The notes under the pieces were generated by a model. The model ran no database searches and was not told the DNA's origin. It saw only the letters and a list, made by a program, of their open reading frames with translations. Position numbers and translations under genes: made by a program. A DNA stretch of 19,776 nt from Paramuribaculum sp. (GTDB lineage Bacteria; Bacteroidota; Bacteroidia; Bacteroidales; Muribaculaceae): the NCBI GenBank assembly GCA_029051965.1, contig JAIDJZ010000394.1, positions 1 through 19,776 on the forward strand, in the 5' to 3' direction. Shown piece after piece: positions 1-7,957 of this stretch (positions are counted from its first letter, which is position 1; each line of letters begins with the position of its first letter).

Positions 1-68
1 GTTGATGACTTTTTTTGAAATATAAAATTAAATAGTTAAGTAATAAGTGGTTATTGAAAATCTTTCTG

Positions 69-101
69 CAAAGATAGTAGTTAATTCTGAATTTATAACA
101 A
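69..101 (-). promoter_or_regulatory. Probable promoter for an off-window minus-strand gene, with ARG-box-like core
   Basis: On the minus strand the -7 element reads TATCTTTG (69-76), an exact match to TAnnTTTG, and a TTG lies at 99-101. The spacing of 22 bp is slightly wider than the usual 19-21. Between them, the plus-strand string GAATTTATAA (89-98) also occurs between the -33 and -7 of the argR promoter (1979-1988). It looks like half of an ARG box (TGAAT...). The gene it would drive lies outside the window. Confidence 0.4.
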
Positions 102-189
102 TTTTTTTTGATAAAGTTTCGCAAAACTTGATCAAAATCAGTTTTTTCTGACCGCAGGACGGACTGACGCCTCTTCGTGGAGACGCAAA

Positions 190-225
190 GAATGGAGCGC
201 TCGCCTTAGGGGGAGGGCTCCATTC
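190..225 (-). terminator. Hairpin downstream of the argR-argC-like unit
   Basis: Perfect 9 bp inverted repeat, GAATGGAGC (190-198) and GCTCCATTC (217-225), with an 18-base loop that can itself pair partly. Read on the minus strand it is followed only by TTTG, so the U-tract is poor. It could end the argR/argC-like transcript, whose stop lies about 210 bp upstream, or be another RNA structure. Confidence 0.3.
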
Positions 226-438
226 CTGCCGTTTCAACTATTTATTTATGAGGACTCCGACCTCTAATAATCACTATCCGACAATCGGAGCGAGAGAGAG
301 ATGTAACCGTTTGGCGGAGTCTCGCTACGCCGGGTCGCTACCATTTTCGGTTCATCGTTACAAACAAACCTGCAGATGAAATGACGCCGGACAGATGGCT
401 AAAAGTGATTAAAATTTGTGAATCCCCTGAGGTCGGGA

Positions 439-1377
439 TCATGCCTGTGTCTTGAGCATGAGACCGACCCGTTCCTGAAGTCCGAACAGGAGGTTCATGT
501 CGTGGACGGCCATTGCCGACGATCCTTTGACGAGGTCGTCGATGACTGCCGTGATCACAAGGCGTTTTTCTACTTTCTGGATGTTGATGATGCATTTGTT
601 TGTTCCGACCACTTCGGAGAGGCTGGGCAGCGACTCGGAGAGGAAGACGAAGTTGTGGTCGTTGTAGTAGTCCGAGAATGCGCGGATGGCTTCTTCTTCG
701 GTGCGGTCGGTGATGAAGTGTATCGCCACGGAGATTCCCTGAGGCCAGCCGCCGTTGACAACGACAAACATCATGCGGTCGGCTGTGAAGTCGGGCTGGA
801 GCGAGCGGACGGCGCGGGCAATGTCGTCGGCCTGCTCGAGGTCGATCAGAGCAAGCGTTTCGCCGGGCTCTGCATTCTCTTCGGCTATGACGGCGGTCAC
901 ATTTATGTCGGAGGTGAGCCACTGCTCTTTGGCCAGAGGGGTGAGTGCAAGCAGAACGGCTGAAGTCAGCGGCAGGGGAAGCGAAGTCTTGGTCGCGCCT
1001 CTGACCAGAGGCTTGCGGCAGAGTTCGGGGAGGCCGAAGATCCATTCGTCGCCGTCGGCAAAGGTTGTGTCGGGGAGGTAGTCGCCGGAGAGGTCGATGA
1101 GCCTGACTTCGGGTCCGATGTTGTTGGCCGCGACAAATTCTCTGGCCTGCCCAGGTTCGTCGAAGCAGAGGAAGATGACGTCGGTCCTGTCGGTCGGACG
1201 GGCCGAGAATGAGAGATAGGTTTCGCCGCGAAGCCCTTTGTGGATTTCGGACAGGCGTGCGCCTTCAACGTCCGGGTCGATGACCCACATCAGTTCGACA
1301 TCGGGATGGTTGATGAGCAGTTTTATTATTTCACCGGCAACAGGTGTTGTCCCTCCGGTGATTCCGGCACGTATCAT
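439..1377 (-). CDS. ArgC-like protein lacking the reductase active site
   Basis: 312 residues, close to ArgC (N-acetyl- or, in Bacteroides, N-succinyl-gamma-glutamyl-phosphate reductase). The fold signature is clear: start MIRAGITGG, GLPEL near 121, and a well-kept C-terminal part with TNKCIINI, IDDLVKG and MNLLFGL. Key parts of the active site are missing. The NPGC(F/Y)AT loop carrying the catalytic Cys aligns with SLPLPLTS (Cys to Pro), the GSTGAG and HxHxPE segments with the catalytic His are absent, FPRG is WPQG, and the N-terminal GGAGYTAGE is GGTTPVAGE. The frame is intact, so this is not a simple pseudogene. It starts 18 bp after argR and is probably cotranscribed with it. A regulatory or scaffolding role is possible but unproven; a true argC is expected elsewhere. 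Confidence 0.8.
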   Translation of the reverse strand: MIRAGITGGTTPVAGEIIKLLINHPDVELMWVIDPDVEGARLSEIHKGLRGETYLSFSARPTDRTDVIFLCFDEPGQAREFVAANNIGPEVRLIDLSGDYLPDTTFADGDEWIFGLPELCRKPLVRGATKTSLPLPLTSAVLLALTPLAKEQWLTSDINVTAVIAEENAEPGETLALIDLEQADDIARAVRSLQPDFTADRMMFVVVNGGWPQGISVAIHFITDRTEEEAIRAFSDYYNDHNFVFLSESLPSLSEVVGTNKCIINIQKVEKRLVITAVIDDLVKGSSAMAVHDMNLLFGLQERVGLMLKTQA

Positions 1378-1395
1378 ATTCGGATTCTGTTTAGG

Positions 1396-1905
1396 TTAGT
1401 TCTGAGGAAAGAAAAAATGCCGTCCGTCATCCATGACTGAGGCGGGCAGGATGTCGGAGAGCAGACGGTGGACTTCGTCGAGGGGGGCGTCGCTGCTGAG
1501 TGCCACGAAGACTGTGTCAGCGCCTGCGATTGTTCCGAGAAGGTAGGGCGACTGGACTTCGTCGATATCGTAGGCCACGCCGCCGGCATAGCCGTTGCGG
1601 GTCTTGATGATCACGAGTGATCCCGAAACTGTCACTGAGAGAATCGCGGCCTGGCGCACGGTGTTCATTGCGTGAGTCGCCACTTCGTCGGCGGCGGTCC
1701 CGTTGGCGGCTATGACGTAGCGGTAGCCTCCGAGGTCTGTTGATACTTTCGAGGTGCGTAGTGATTTCAGGTCGCGGGAGAGGGTTGCCTGGGTGACGAT
1801 GCATCCGTTTCGTTCGAGGATTTCCATCAGCTCTTCCTGACTTCCGATGGAGTTGTTGAGCAGTATTTTAACAATCAGTGCAAGTCGAGCCTGTCGCTTG
1901 TTCAT
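1396..1905 (-). CDS. argR: Arginine repressor ArgR
   Basis: Transcriptional regulator of arginine metabolism, acting as a hexamer with arginine as corepressor. About 169 residues from the chosen start; the family usually has 150-170. The N-terminal winged helix carries QATLSRDLKSL, the family's recognition-helix signature. The C-terminal domain carries GTIAGADTVFVAL, matching the conserved G-T-AG-DT arginine-binding motif. An upstream in-frame ATG (1968) would add 21 unrelated residues and lies at the promoter -7 element, so the ATG at 1905 (MNKRQARL) is preferred. An ARG-box-like string inside its own promoter suggests autoregulation. Confidence 0.93.
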   Translation of the reverse strand: MNKRQARLALIVKILLNNSIGSQEELMEILERNGCIVTQATLSRDLKSLRTSKVSTDLGGYRYVIAANGTAADEVATHAMNTVRQAAILSVTVSGSLVIIKTRNGYAGGVAYDIDEVQSPYLLGTIAGADTVFVALSSDAPLDEVHRLLSDILPASVMDDGRHFFFPQN

Positions 1906-1965
1906 AGGTGTGTGGTTTGTTTTCCCGGCAGGGAAATTTATGATCAGTGTTGATTTAATCTGTTG

Positions 1966-1997
1966 CAAAAGTAGCTCAGAATTTATAATTATGCAAA
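1966..1997 (-). promoter_or_regulatory. argR promoter with ARG-box-like operator
   Basis: On the minus strand TTTG (1994-1997), a 20 bp spacer and TACTTTTG (1966-1973) match the Bacteroidetes -33/-7 consensus exactly. The spacer, on the minus strand TTTGCATAATTATAAATTC, resembles enterobacterial ARG boxes (TTTGCATAAAAATTCA type). This would let ArgR block its own promoter. The operator assignment is inference; the promoter match is direct. Confidence 0.7.
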
Positions 1998-2031
1998 TTT
2001 TGGAGGCGGTTAATCTTTCGCGAAACTACGG

Positions 2032-2077
2032 AAAAACAATTCCGCCACACCTTTCGCGGTCGATCTGGTGTGGCGGA
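2032..2077 (-). terminator. Rho-independent terminator of galK
   Basis: Perfect 11 bp stem TCCGCCACACC (2041-2051) and GGTGTGGCGGA (2067-2077) with a 15-base loop. On the minus strand it is followed by ATTGTTTTTCC. It lies 36 bp past the galK stop and separates galK from the argR promoter. Confidence 0.85.
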
Positions 2078-2112
2078 TTATGGATTGTTTTCAGTAGCCT
2101 GCGGAAGGTTGT

Positions 2113-3279
2113 TTACTGATCTTCATAGCGGCGGGCTCCATCGCTGACGATGACGGGGTAGACCATCGGTTCGTGACCGTATTTTTCGTTGAAACGGGTC
2201 TTGGCTGTCTCGATGAAGGCGTCATAGAGTTCATCCTTGACGAGGTTGACCGTGCAGCCGCCGAAGCCGCCGCCCATGATGCGTGATCCGGTCACGCCGC
2301 ATTCTTTTGCCACGTCGTTGAGGAAGTCGAGCTCTTCGCATGAAACTTCGTAGAGGCGCGACATTCCTTCGTGGGTGCCGTACATGCATTTTCCGACAGT
2401 GTCATAATCGCCGCGGTTGAGGGCGTCGCAGACGTCAAGAACGCGCTGCTTTTCCTCGATCACGTATTTTGCACGTTTGTAGTCTTCTTCCGAGATTTTG
2501 TCTTTTGCTGCGTCGAGCATCGCCATGTCTGCGTCGCGGAGGGTTTCGACTCCGAGCGTTGCGGCCACGCGTTCGCATGATTCGCGGCGTTTGTTGTAGG
2601 GGGAGTCAACGAGTTCGTGTTTTACGCGGGAGTCGACGAGCACGAGGCGGTAGCCGTCGAGCTTGAAGGGGAAGTATTCGAATTCACCTGAGCGGCAGTC
2701 GAGGCGCATGAGGTTGTCTTTCTTGCCGTGGACAGAGGCGAACTGGTCCATGATGCCGCAGTTGACACCGCAGTAGTTGTGTTCGGTCGACTGGCCGATG
2801 CGGGCAAGTTCCATTCTGGCGAATTTGTTGTCGTTGAACAGTTCGTTGAGGGCATTGGCGAAGCAGCTTTCAAGGGCGGCCGACGACGAGAGTCCGGCTC
2901 CGAGGGGCACATTGCCGGCAAAAACGGCGTCAAAGCCTTTCACCTGGCCGCCTCGTTTGATGATCTCGCGGCATACGCCGAAGATGTAGCGAGCCCATTG
3001 CTGCGAGGGTGCGTCCTCTTCCCGGAGACCGAAAGCGACTTCTTCGTCAATGTCGATCGAATAGACGCGGACAACGTCGAGTCCGTTGGGCCGGATTTCT
3101 GCCATGATGAATTTATCGATGGCGCCGGGGAAAACAAATCCACCGTTGTAGTCAGTGTGTTCGCCGATGAGGTTGAAACGGCCCGGAGCTACATAGAGAG
3201 TTCCTTTTTCGCCGAATCGCTCGGCAAATACCTGCTGAATTTTTTCTTTCATGGATAATGATATGTTTGATGAGTTCAT
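2113..3279 (-). CDS. galK: Galactokinase
   Basis: Phosphorylates alpha-D-galactose with ATP to galactose 1-phosphate, the first committed step of the Leloir pathway; a cytoplasmic GHMP-family kinase. 388 residues, the normal length. All signatures are present: the galactokinase motif GRFNLIGEHTDYNGG near residue 33, the ATP-binding loop PLGAGLSSSAALE near 125, the catalytic-Asp segment NCGIMDQFASVHG near 174, and the third GHMP motif GSRIMGGGFGGCTVNLV near 335. A second ATG at 3252 (MKEKIQQVF) would give 379 residues and is equally plausible. It is a single-gene unit with its own -7 element upstream and a strong terminator downstream. No other galactose gene is in the window. Confidence 0.96.
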   Translation of the reverse strand: MNSSNISLSMKEKIQQVFAERFGEKGTLYVAPGRFNLIGEHTDYNGGFVFPGAIDKFIMAEIRPNGLDVVRVYSIDIDEEVAFGLREEDAPSQQWARYIFGVCREIIKRGGQVKGFDAVFAGNVPLGAGLSSSAALESCFANALNELFNDNKFARMELARIGQSTEHNYCGVNCGIMDQFASVHGKKDNLMRLDCRSGEFEYFPFKLDGYRLVLVDSRVKHELVDSPYNKRRESCERVAATLGVETLRDADMAMLDAAKDKISEEDYKRAKYVIEEKQRVLDVCDALNRGDYDTVGKCMYGTHEGMSRLYEVSCEELDFLNDVAKECGVTGSRIMGGGFGGCTVNLVKDELYDAFIETAKTRFNEKYGHEPMVYPVIVSDGARRYEDQ

Positions 3280-3402
3280 TAATAGATTAAAGCGGAATCA
3301 GTTGATTCGTCCGCACTGGCGGAGCGGTTCTTCATGGTCGGCCGACGGCTGTTTCCGCGGGAGAAATGTCCGTCGTCGGAGAGCAGACTTTTTTGAACTT
3401 TA

Positions 3403-3410
3403 CAAACTTA
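3403..3410 (-). promoter_or_regulatory. -7 element upstream of galK
   Basis: Minus-strand TAAGTTTG matches TAnnTTTG exactly, about 125 bp upstream of the galK start. No good TTG is found at the -33 distance, so this is a partial promoter match. It would give a long AT-rich leader. Confidence 0.45.
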
Positions 3411-3495
3411 CAAAAAAATTGGCGGCGAATCATAATTTTTGATGAAAAAAGTTTTACAGGGCGTTTCTGAATGAATTGTCTGAATGAAAATGAAC

Positions 3496-3529
3496 GCGGG
3501 GCGGAGGCTATCTGCGCCAACCGCCCCGC
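3496..3529 (-). terminator. Terminator of the secreted-protein unit
   Basis: Perfect 9 bp GC stem GCGGGGCGG (3496-3504) and CCGCCCCGC (3521-3529), with a further GGC/GCC pairing inside the loop. On the minus strand it is followed by a T-rich stretch (GTTCATTTTCATTC). It sits 25 bp past the stop of the 751-residue secreted protein gene. Confidence 0.75.
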
Positions 3530-3554
3530 TTCGGGTCTTGTCTGTCGGAAGAGA

Positions 3555-5810
3555 TTATTTCGAGAGAATTATGTCGTCGAGAGTGATTTTAATTCCGCAG
3601 GTGGCAGAGGTCGTTCCGTAGACTTCGCCGTTGCCGGTAAATTGGTTGTCGGCAAAGGTGAATTGCAAGTCTTTCGTCTCGTTTATTCCGGAGAAGCTGT
3701 CGCCGTTGCCGACAGTGACGCCCTTAAGCGTCAGTATGTTGTCGGCGAATTCATAGTCGACGGTGCTGTTGATGATGTCGGAACCCATTGCGACAATGCG
3801 GATGGTGGCGTTTTCGTCGCCGACGGTGAGTGTGACATCGCTCTGAAGGTCCATCATGCCCATGTATGTGCCGGAGGCGCTGCCGGTGTAGGTCCCGGTG
3901 ATTGCAGCGTCGGAGTCGGAGTTGCCGTTGTCGTCCTCTTCATTTCCGTCGGCGTAGAGGATGCATTGTTCACCGGTCACGACATAGCTGCCGTCTTTCT
4001 TCAGTCCCCAGAGTCTGTTTCCGATGGATTCTGTTCCGAGCCATAGGGTTTTTGAGTCGTCGGAGATGTGGAATGTCAGATTGAAACGTCCGTATTCCCA
4101 TTCGGAGCCTGTCCAGATGTAGAGCGCGATGTTTGTGACTGTTATCGTGCGCTCGGCGGCATTGTAGTCATATGTCCCGACGGAGCCTACGATTTCCAGC
4201 GGCAGGTAGTGGTCAGAACGGGCGACTGTTACTTTTACTGTTGCCGAACCTGCTTTTTCTGATCCGTTGTAGTCCTGATCGAGACATAGGGTGATTCCGG
4301 AGGTCGCAGATTCGGGTTCGCCCTGATAAGAGCCGATAGCTTTTGTGGTGGAGAAGATTTTTGAACCTTGCCATTTTTCGTCGGTTTTTTCCACATAGGT
4401 CATGTCCGACATGTTGATGACAAGCTCAATGTTGCCTTCTGGTATGATCAGCGTGAGCAGTCCGTTGGCGTAGGTGTAATCATAGGTTCTGTCTCCGAAA
4501 GTGGCAGTGCCGAATCCGTCGAGTGTGAGGGTCGGATAGGATGATTGTCCAGTGTAGGTGAAGCTTCCGGCTTCGAGTCCTTTGAGGATCATTCGGGGAT
4601 CTGCACCTTCGCTGTTGATGAATTTTATCTGACGCGCTCCGTCGTAGGATATGTAGGCTTCCGAGGTTTCCGCAACGGAGTTTCCTTTGGTGAATTCGAC
4701 GTCGACTTTCCTGTGGGATGATCCGTAGGATTCCATAAGATAGAAGATGTCAGATCCGTTTTTTGGAGAGATCTGGAGGATGGATCGTGATCCGAATTCA
4801 TCGCCGTCGGCAATAGCGAATGTCGACGGGGTAGAGGATGCGAAGTAATGGCGTGTGTTTTCCGGAGTGTCGTTCGGGATGTAGCGGGCGCGCAGGAACA
4901 GTATCCCTTCCGGAGTGAACTGCCCTGAGATTCCCCATTTGACATTCAGATATTCCGGGCTGACGTTCTGGTCGTCGAGGTCGGGGATGTTTTCAATCGA
5001 GGCGTTTTCTTCGTCATATGTGAAGCAATCGACGAGAGAAATGGGATCTGATTCGTCGGACAGGAATTCAAAGGTGGTGTTTGCCTTTAGTGTGTAGGAG
5101 AGTTCTGCGGAAGTTCCGGTGCGATAGTGGGAGCTTCCGGCAGAGATGCGTGCTCCGCTGTATGTTCCGAGCACGGTCATTCCTTCGTAGTCGGTCCGCT
5201 CGATTGCCGACATTGTCATTACGGTCGGTTCGAAAGGCATTGAATACATCAGACAGTCGAGGCCGATTCCGAACTGGGCCGTGAAGTTGGCATTGACGAA
5301 AGAGACGAATCCGAGCACGTCGAGATAGTTTTTCCCGGAGTAAGCTCCTGTGAGGGAATAGTCGGCGAGGTAGCCTTTCTCAGCGACTGGAATGAAAAAC
5401 ACAGGATCGCCTGCTTTTCCGCCTCTCCATCCGTAGGGTTTTGTCGGATCAATCGGGTTGACGTCGTCGGGTTTGTTGTGGTTGTAGAGCATTCGGAATG
5501 ATGCGTGCTCATGGTCGATGACTTTGATCTCATAGGGAGTCGCATCCACATGACGGTAGATGAGCTGGCTGAGGCTGCTGATCGGCAGATCGAGTGTGGA
5601 CCCGTCGGCCATTGTGACGCAGATGTGGGTGTAGCCTGTGAGGGAGTTTCCTTTATAGGAGATCGAGCGTATGTCATCGACGAGAATTGATGAGAATGTG
5701 TCGGCGGATGTGTAGGCGTCGATACGGTCGCCTGCGGATGTCGTGACAGCAGCGTTTGCGATGGTTGCCGATGCGGCAAGCATGGCTGTCAGTATGATGT
5801 TCTTTTTCAT
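3555..5810 (-). CDS. Large secreted beta-rich protein, unknown function
   Basis: 751 residues from ATG 5810. An open frame continues 100 codons upstream, but that part overlaps the next gene and has no signal peptide. The chosen start gives a typical type I signal peptide (MKKNIILTAMLAASATIANA, cleavage likely before AVTT, no lipobox Cys). After it comes a region with MADGSTLDLPISSLSQLIYR, comparable to the LNDNTTLAFDLNDDLTVRF segment of the neighbouring 156-residue protein. The remainder is Gly/Thr/Ser-rich and appears built of divergent beta modules opening with GTYSG, GSFTYTG, GSYQG and GTYTG. No catalytic motif was recognised. It starts 40 bp after the upstream gene, so the two are probably cotranscribed and exported. 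It could be a surface binding or structural protein. Confidence 0.8.
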   Translation of the reverse strand: MKKNIILTAMLAASATIANAAVTTSAGDRIDAYTSADTFSSILVDDIRSISYKGNSLTGYTHICVTMADGSTLDLPISSLSQLIYRHVDATPYEIKVIDHEHASFRMLYNHNKPDDVNPIDPTKPYGWRGGKAGDPVFFIPVAEKGYLADYSLTGAYSGKNYLDVLGFVSFVNANFTAQFGIGLDCLMYSMPFEPTVMTMSAIERTDYEGMTVLGTYSGARISAGSSHYRTGTSAELSYTLKANTTFEFLSDESDPISLVDCFTYDEENASIENIPDLDDQNVSPEYLNVKWGISGQFTPEGILFLRARYIPNDTPENTRHYFASSTPSTFAIADGDEFGSRSILQISPKNGSDIFYLMESYGSSHRKVDVEFTKGNSVAETSEAYISYDGARQIKFINSEGADPRMILKGLEAGSFTYTGQSSYPTLTLDGFGTATFGDRTYDYTYANGLLTLIIPEGNIELVINMSDMTYVEKTDEKWQGSKIFSTTKAIGSYQGEPESATSGITLCLDQDYNGSEKAGSATVKVTVARSDHYLPLEIVGSVGTYDYNAAERTITVTNIALYIWTGSEWEYGRFNLTFHISDDSKTLWLGTESIGNRLWGLKKDGSYVVTGEQCILYADGNEEDDNGNSDSDAAITGTYTGSASGTYMGMMDLQSDVTLTVGDENATIRIVAMGSDIINSTVDYEFADNILTLKGVTVGNGDSFSGINETKDLQFTFADNQFTGNGEVYGTTSATCGIKITLDDIILSK

Positions 5811-5850
5811 TATGGTCTGATTGGCTTTTTCTAAGAGAGTCGTTCTAAGA

Positions 5851-6321
5851 CTAACGGATGGCGATTTTGAATGATGAGGAGTTGTTGACGGTGATGATGA
5901 AAGTGCCGGAGCCCAATTCGGCAACCGGCAGGGAGAGATCGCCTGATGCGGATGTTTCGCGCAGCAACCGTCCCGATGGTTCAAAGATTCGGATCGTGCT
6001 GCCTTCCGGAAGCGAGGAGAATCTGATTGCGCCATCGGTAAGGACTGGCGCGGTTGTATCAGAACTGATTTCGGAGATGGCTGCTGTCGTAGAGTGTTCG
6101 AAGCCTGCAATGTTTTCTTTTCTTATGACAACGGTTTTGTCGAGATCAGGACTTTGGATTGTCATCTCAAGGTCGTTGAAACGAACGGTCAGATCGTCGT
6201 TGAGATCGAATGCAAGGGTCGTGTTGTCGTTGAGGCGGACGGTGACGCTGCGATAGTCTGCAGAAGCCGGCATGGCGGTCAGCAGGGCTGCGAATGCTGT
6301 CAGAAGTAGAGGTTTTTTCAT
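5851..6321 (-). CDS. Short exported protein with T9SS-like C-terminal domain
   Basis: 156 residues. The N-terminus is a clean signal peptide (MKKPLLLTAFAALLTAMPASA). It is followed by about 55 residues with the pattern VRLNDNTTLAFDLNDDLTVRF, then a low-complexity Ser/Thr linker. The last 60 residues (GSTIRIFEPSGRLLRETS ... SGTFIITVNNSSSFKIAIR) follow the pattern of type A sorting domains of the Bacteroidetes type IX secretion system: v-I-(y/f)-dl-sGrl, then L-sG-fiv-v, ending in a short basic strand. The protein is little more than a signal, a small domain and a sorting tail. It leads a two-gene unit with the 751-residue secreted protein. Confidence 0.8.
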   Translation of the reverse strand: MKKPLLLTAFAALLTAMPASADYRSVTVRLNDNTTLAFDLNDDLTVRFNDLEMTIQSPDLDKTVVIRKENIAGFEHSTTAAISEISSDTTAPVLTDGAIRFSSLPEGSTIRIFEPSGRLLRETSASGDLSLPVAELGSGTFIITVNNSSSFKIAIR

Positions 6322-6427
6322 TGCTGAATATGGATTGATTGATTGTTCTCTCAGGGCTGCCTTCAGGGTGGTACGGTTGAGGGCATGAGACTACCCTTTG
6401 AGCTCGTTGAGTGAAATATTACGAGGC

Positions 6428-6435
6428 CAAAGTTA
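6428..6435 (-). promoter_or_regulatory. -7 element upstream of the secreted-protein unit
   Basis: Minus-strand TAACTTTG matches TAnnTTTG exactly, about 107 bp before the start at 6321, within an AT-rich stretch. The -33 position lacks a TTG. The same intergenic region (6322-6517) shows only a weak 4 bp hairpin and no clear terminator for the DUF1186 unit upstream. Confidence 0.45.
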
Positions 6436-6517
6436 AATAAAAAAATGGAATAATGATAGATTTTAAGGTGAAATCATGGCAAAAAGTGCCTTTTTCCCTC
6501 TAAGGAGTGTTATTTTG

Positions 6518-7957
6518 TTATTCTTTGTCGCATAGCTGCTTTAGCTGACGGTTGAATTCGAAGATGTCGGGTGCAGATGGGCACTGTGGTGATTTCTTGG
6601 CGGGTTTGCGGGGTTTTCTGAGTTTTTCAGCCACGTTTGCTGCAGAGCCGCAGATTGCGTGGTTGACCAGGCCTGTGGCGAAGAGCGTTTCGACTTCCTG
6701 CAGGAGTTCTCCGGCATGAAGACTGACGATTGCGTCAATGAGAAATCCGGCGAAGTCGGCGTCGCAACCGTCGGTCTGCGGCAGCCGGTCCGGTAGGGAT
6801 CTGAGCAGCCGCCGGAAGATGGCGATTATTGTACGTCGCCGTCGGGGCACTGCTGCTGCGATGCTGACAAGTGCTTTTGCCGCCAGATTGCGCTGGTGTG
6901 ATAGTCGGCCGCGTTCGTAGAGGAATCTTTCGATCGGTGCCGGATCGGATTTGGCTGCGGCGCAGAGGGCGGAGGTGAGCAGTGGAGCTGAGTCCGCAAG
7001 ATGGAATTCAAGGAAGCTGTTGCTTTGCCGCATTATTTCGAGGATTGCTTCCGTGGCCTGGGGGCAATCGATCTGCGACAGGATGAGCAGGGCATGGATA
7101 AGGGTGGCTTCGTCGGTGTCGTCGAGAACCGACTCTTCGATCTCATTGCGTGTGCGTCCGATTTCGAAGAGTATGATGTCGGCGATGTCGGCGGCGAGTT
7201 CCGGCGCATCGACAGAGAGAATCCGTCTGATTGTTCTGTCGGACAGTCCGGTGAAATTTCCTTTGCGCAGCAGGGCGTCGGAGATGAACCGGTTGCGTAC
7301 ATGAAGCCGTCGGGGGTAGGGCGGAGGCGTGTAGGAGTAGGTCTCCGAGGGATAACACCGGTTTTCTTCGGCAGTCGGGTCGGGATGAGTGGCTGCTGTC
7401 GGATCGATTGTGTCGAATTGATCGCCCAGATGATGGCGGAGTGTCTTGATTATAGCGTCGTAGTTTTCGGGCGGACGCATGATGAGAGTGTGGCGTTCGT
7501 TGATTCCGAATTCATATTCAATAACCGGAATGCTGTCAGAGTCTTCTTCGAGCGCGAATCGGGCGAGCGCGAATCCGGCAGCAGGATTCAGTCCGGCCTC
7601 ACGTGCGAATTCAATTGATCCGTAGATGAGGTTGTGGATTTCATCGTAGGTCGTTTCGGCTGGGGACGCAAAAGTGTCTGTCGGAGCTAATGATCCGGCG
7701 AATTCGTCGGGGGAAACGCTGACACGGCAGACGGCATCGATAACGCCCCGGCAGAGAGGATCGACGGTGAACGAAGCTGTGACGAGATTGCCCCCCGGGC
7801 GCTGGCGGGTGACTATGGCCTGTGCGAGGCCGCGTTCCTTCCAGTCGGGATTGATGTAGCACCGGCCGACCGGAAGCGTGCGTGCTTTCTCGCGCATGAA
7901 TTGTTGGGGCGAGAGTGGCGGCCGGCAGTTTCGCTTTTTTGAAATCTTTTTATTCAT
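6518..7957 (-). CDS. DUF1186-type HEAT-like repeat protein
   Basis: 479 residues from ATG 7957 (MNKKISKKRNCRPP). A longer frame adds 34 residues that overlap the upstream gene, and is rejected. The basic N-terminus is followed by a region of about 200 residues (LPVGRCYINPDWKERG, DEIHNLIYGSIEFAREAGLN, IPVIEYEFG). I associate this with DUF1186-like proteins of Bacteroides from memory only. The helical C-terminal half (EATLIHALLILSQ, EAILEIMRQSNSFLEFHLAD, TIIAIFRRLLRSLP, ADFAGFLIDAIVSL, LQEVETLFATGLVN) has the layout of DUF1186. It is cytoplasmic with no signal. The start codon overlaps the end of the upstream SanA-like gene by 8 bp, implying translational coupling. It shares clear homology with the partial gene at 19237-19776. 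The molecular function of the family is not known to me. Confidence 0.8.
   Translation of the reverse strand: MNKKISKKRNCRPPLSPQQFMREKARTLPVGRCYINPDWKERGLAQAIVTRQRPGGNLVTASFTVDPLCRGVIDAVCRVSVSPDEFAGSLAPTDTFASPAETTYDEIHNLIYGSIEFAREAGLNPAAGFALARFALEEDSDSIPVIEYEFGINERHTLIMRPPENYDAIIKTLRHHLGDQFDTIDPTAATHPDPTAEENRCYPSETYSYTPPPYPRRLHVRNRFISDALLRKGNFTGLSDRTIRRILSVDAPELAADIADIILFEIGRTRNEIEESVLDDTDEATLIHALLILSQIDCPQATEAILEIMRQSNSFLEFHLADSAPLLTSALCAAAKSDPAPIERFLYERGRLSHQRNLAAKALVSIAAAVPRRRRTIIAIFRRLLRSLPDRLPQTDGCDADFAGFLIDAIVSLHAGELLQEVETLFATGLVNHAICGSAANVAEKLRKPRKPAKKSPQCPSAPDIFEFNRQLKQLCDKE

Larger units (their letters stand above)
1..438. other. Intergenic region left of the argC-like gene
   Basis: No convincing coding region is seen on either strand; the open frames here are short, arginine/proline-rich and look like chance readings. 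The stretch holds a probable minus-strand promoter for a gene off the left edge (about 69-101), a long hairpin (190-225), and a small tri-loop hairpin around 274-288 (TCCGA, CAA, TCGGA). The left 120 bases are AT-rich and the rest is GC-richer, as expected for a downstream untranslated region followed by a promoter. Confidence 0.6.

Noticed and set aside
338..1045. A 235-residue minus-strand frame and several plus-strand frames over the argC-like gene
   Set aside because: They are Arg/His/Ser-rich shadows of the ArgC-like frame, whose product has clear family signatures.
5811..6110. 100-codon upstream extension of the large secreted protein gene
   Set aside because: It overlaps the 156-residue gene in another frame, is Pro/Ser/Arg-rich, and would bury the signal peptide.
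6478..6496. Hairpin GGCA-aaaag-TGCC followed by TTTTT on the plus strand
   Set aside because: The stem is only 4 bp and no plus-strand gene precedes it.
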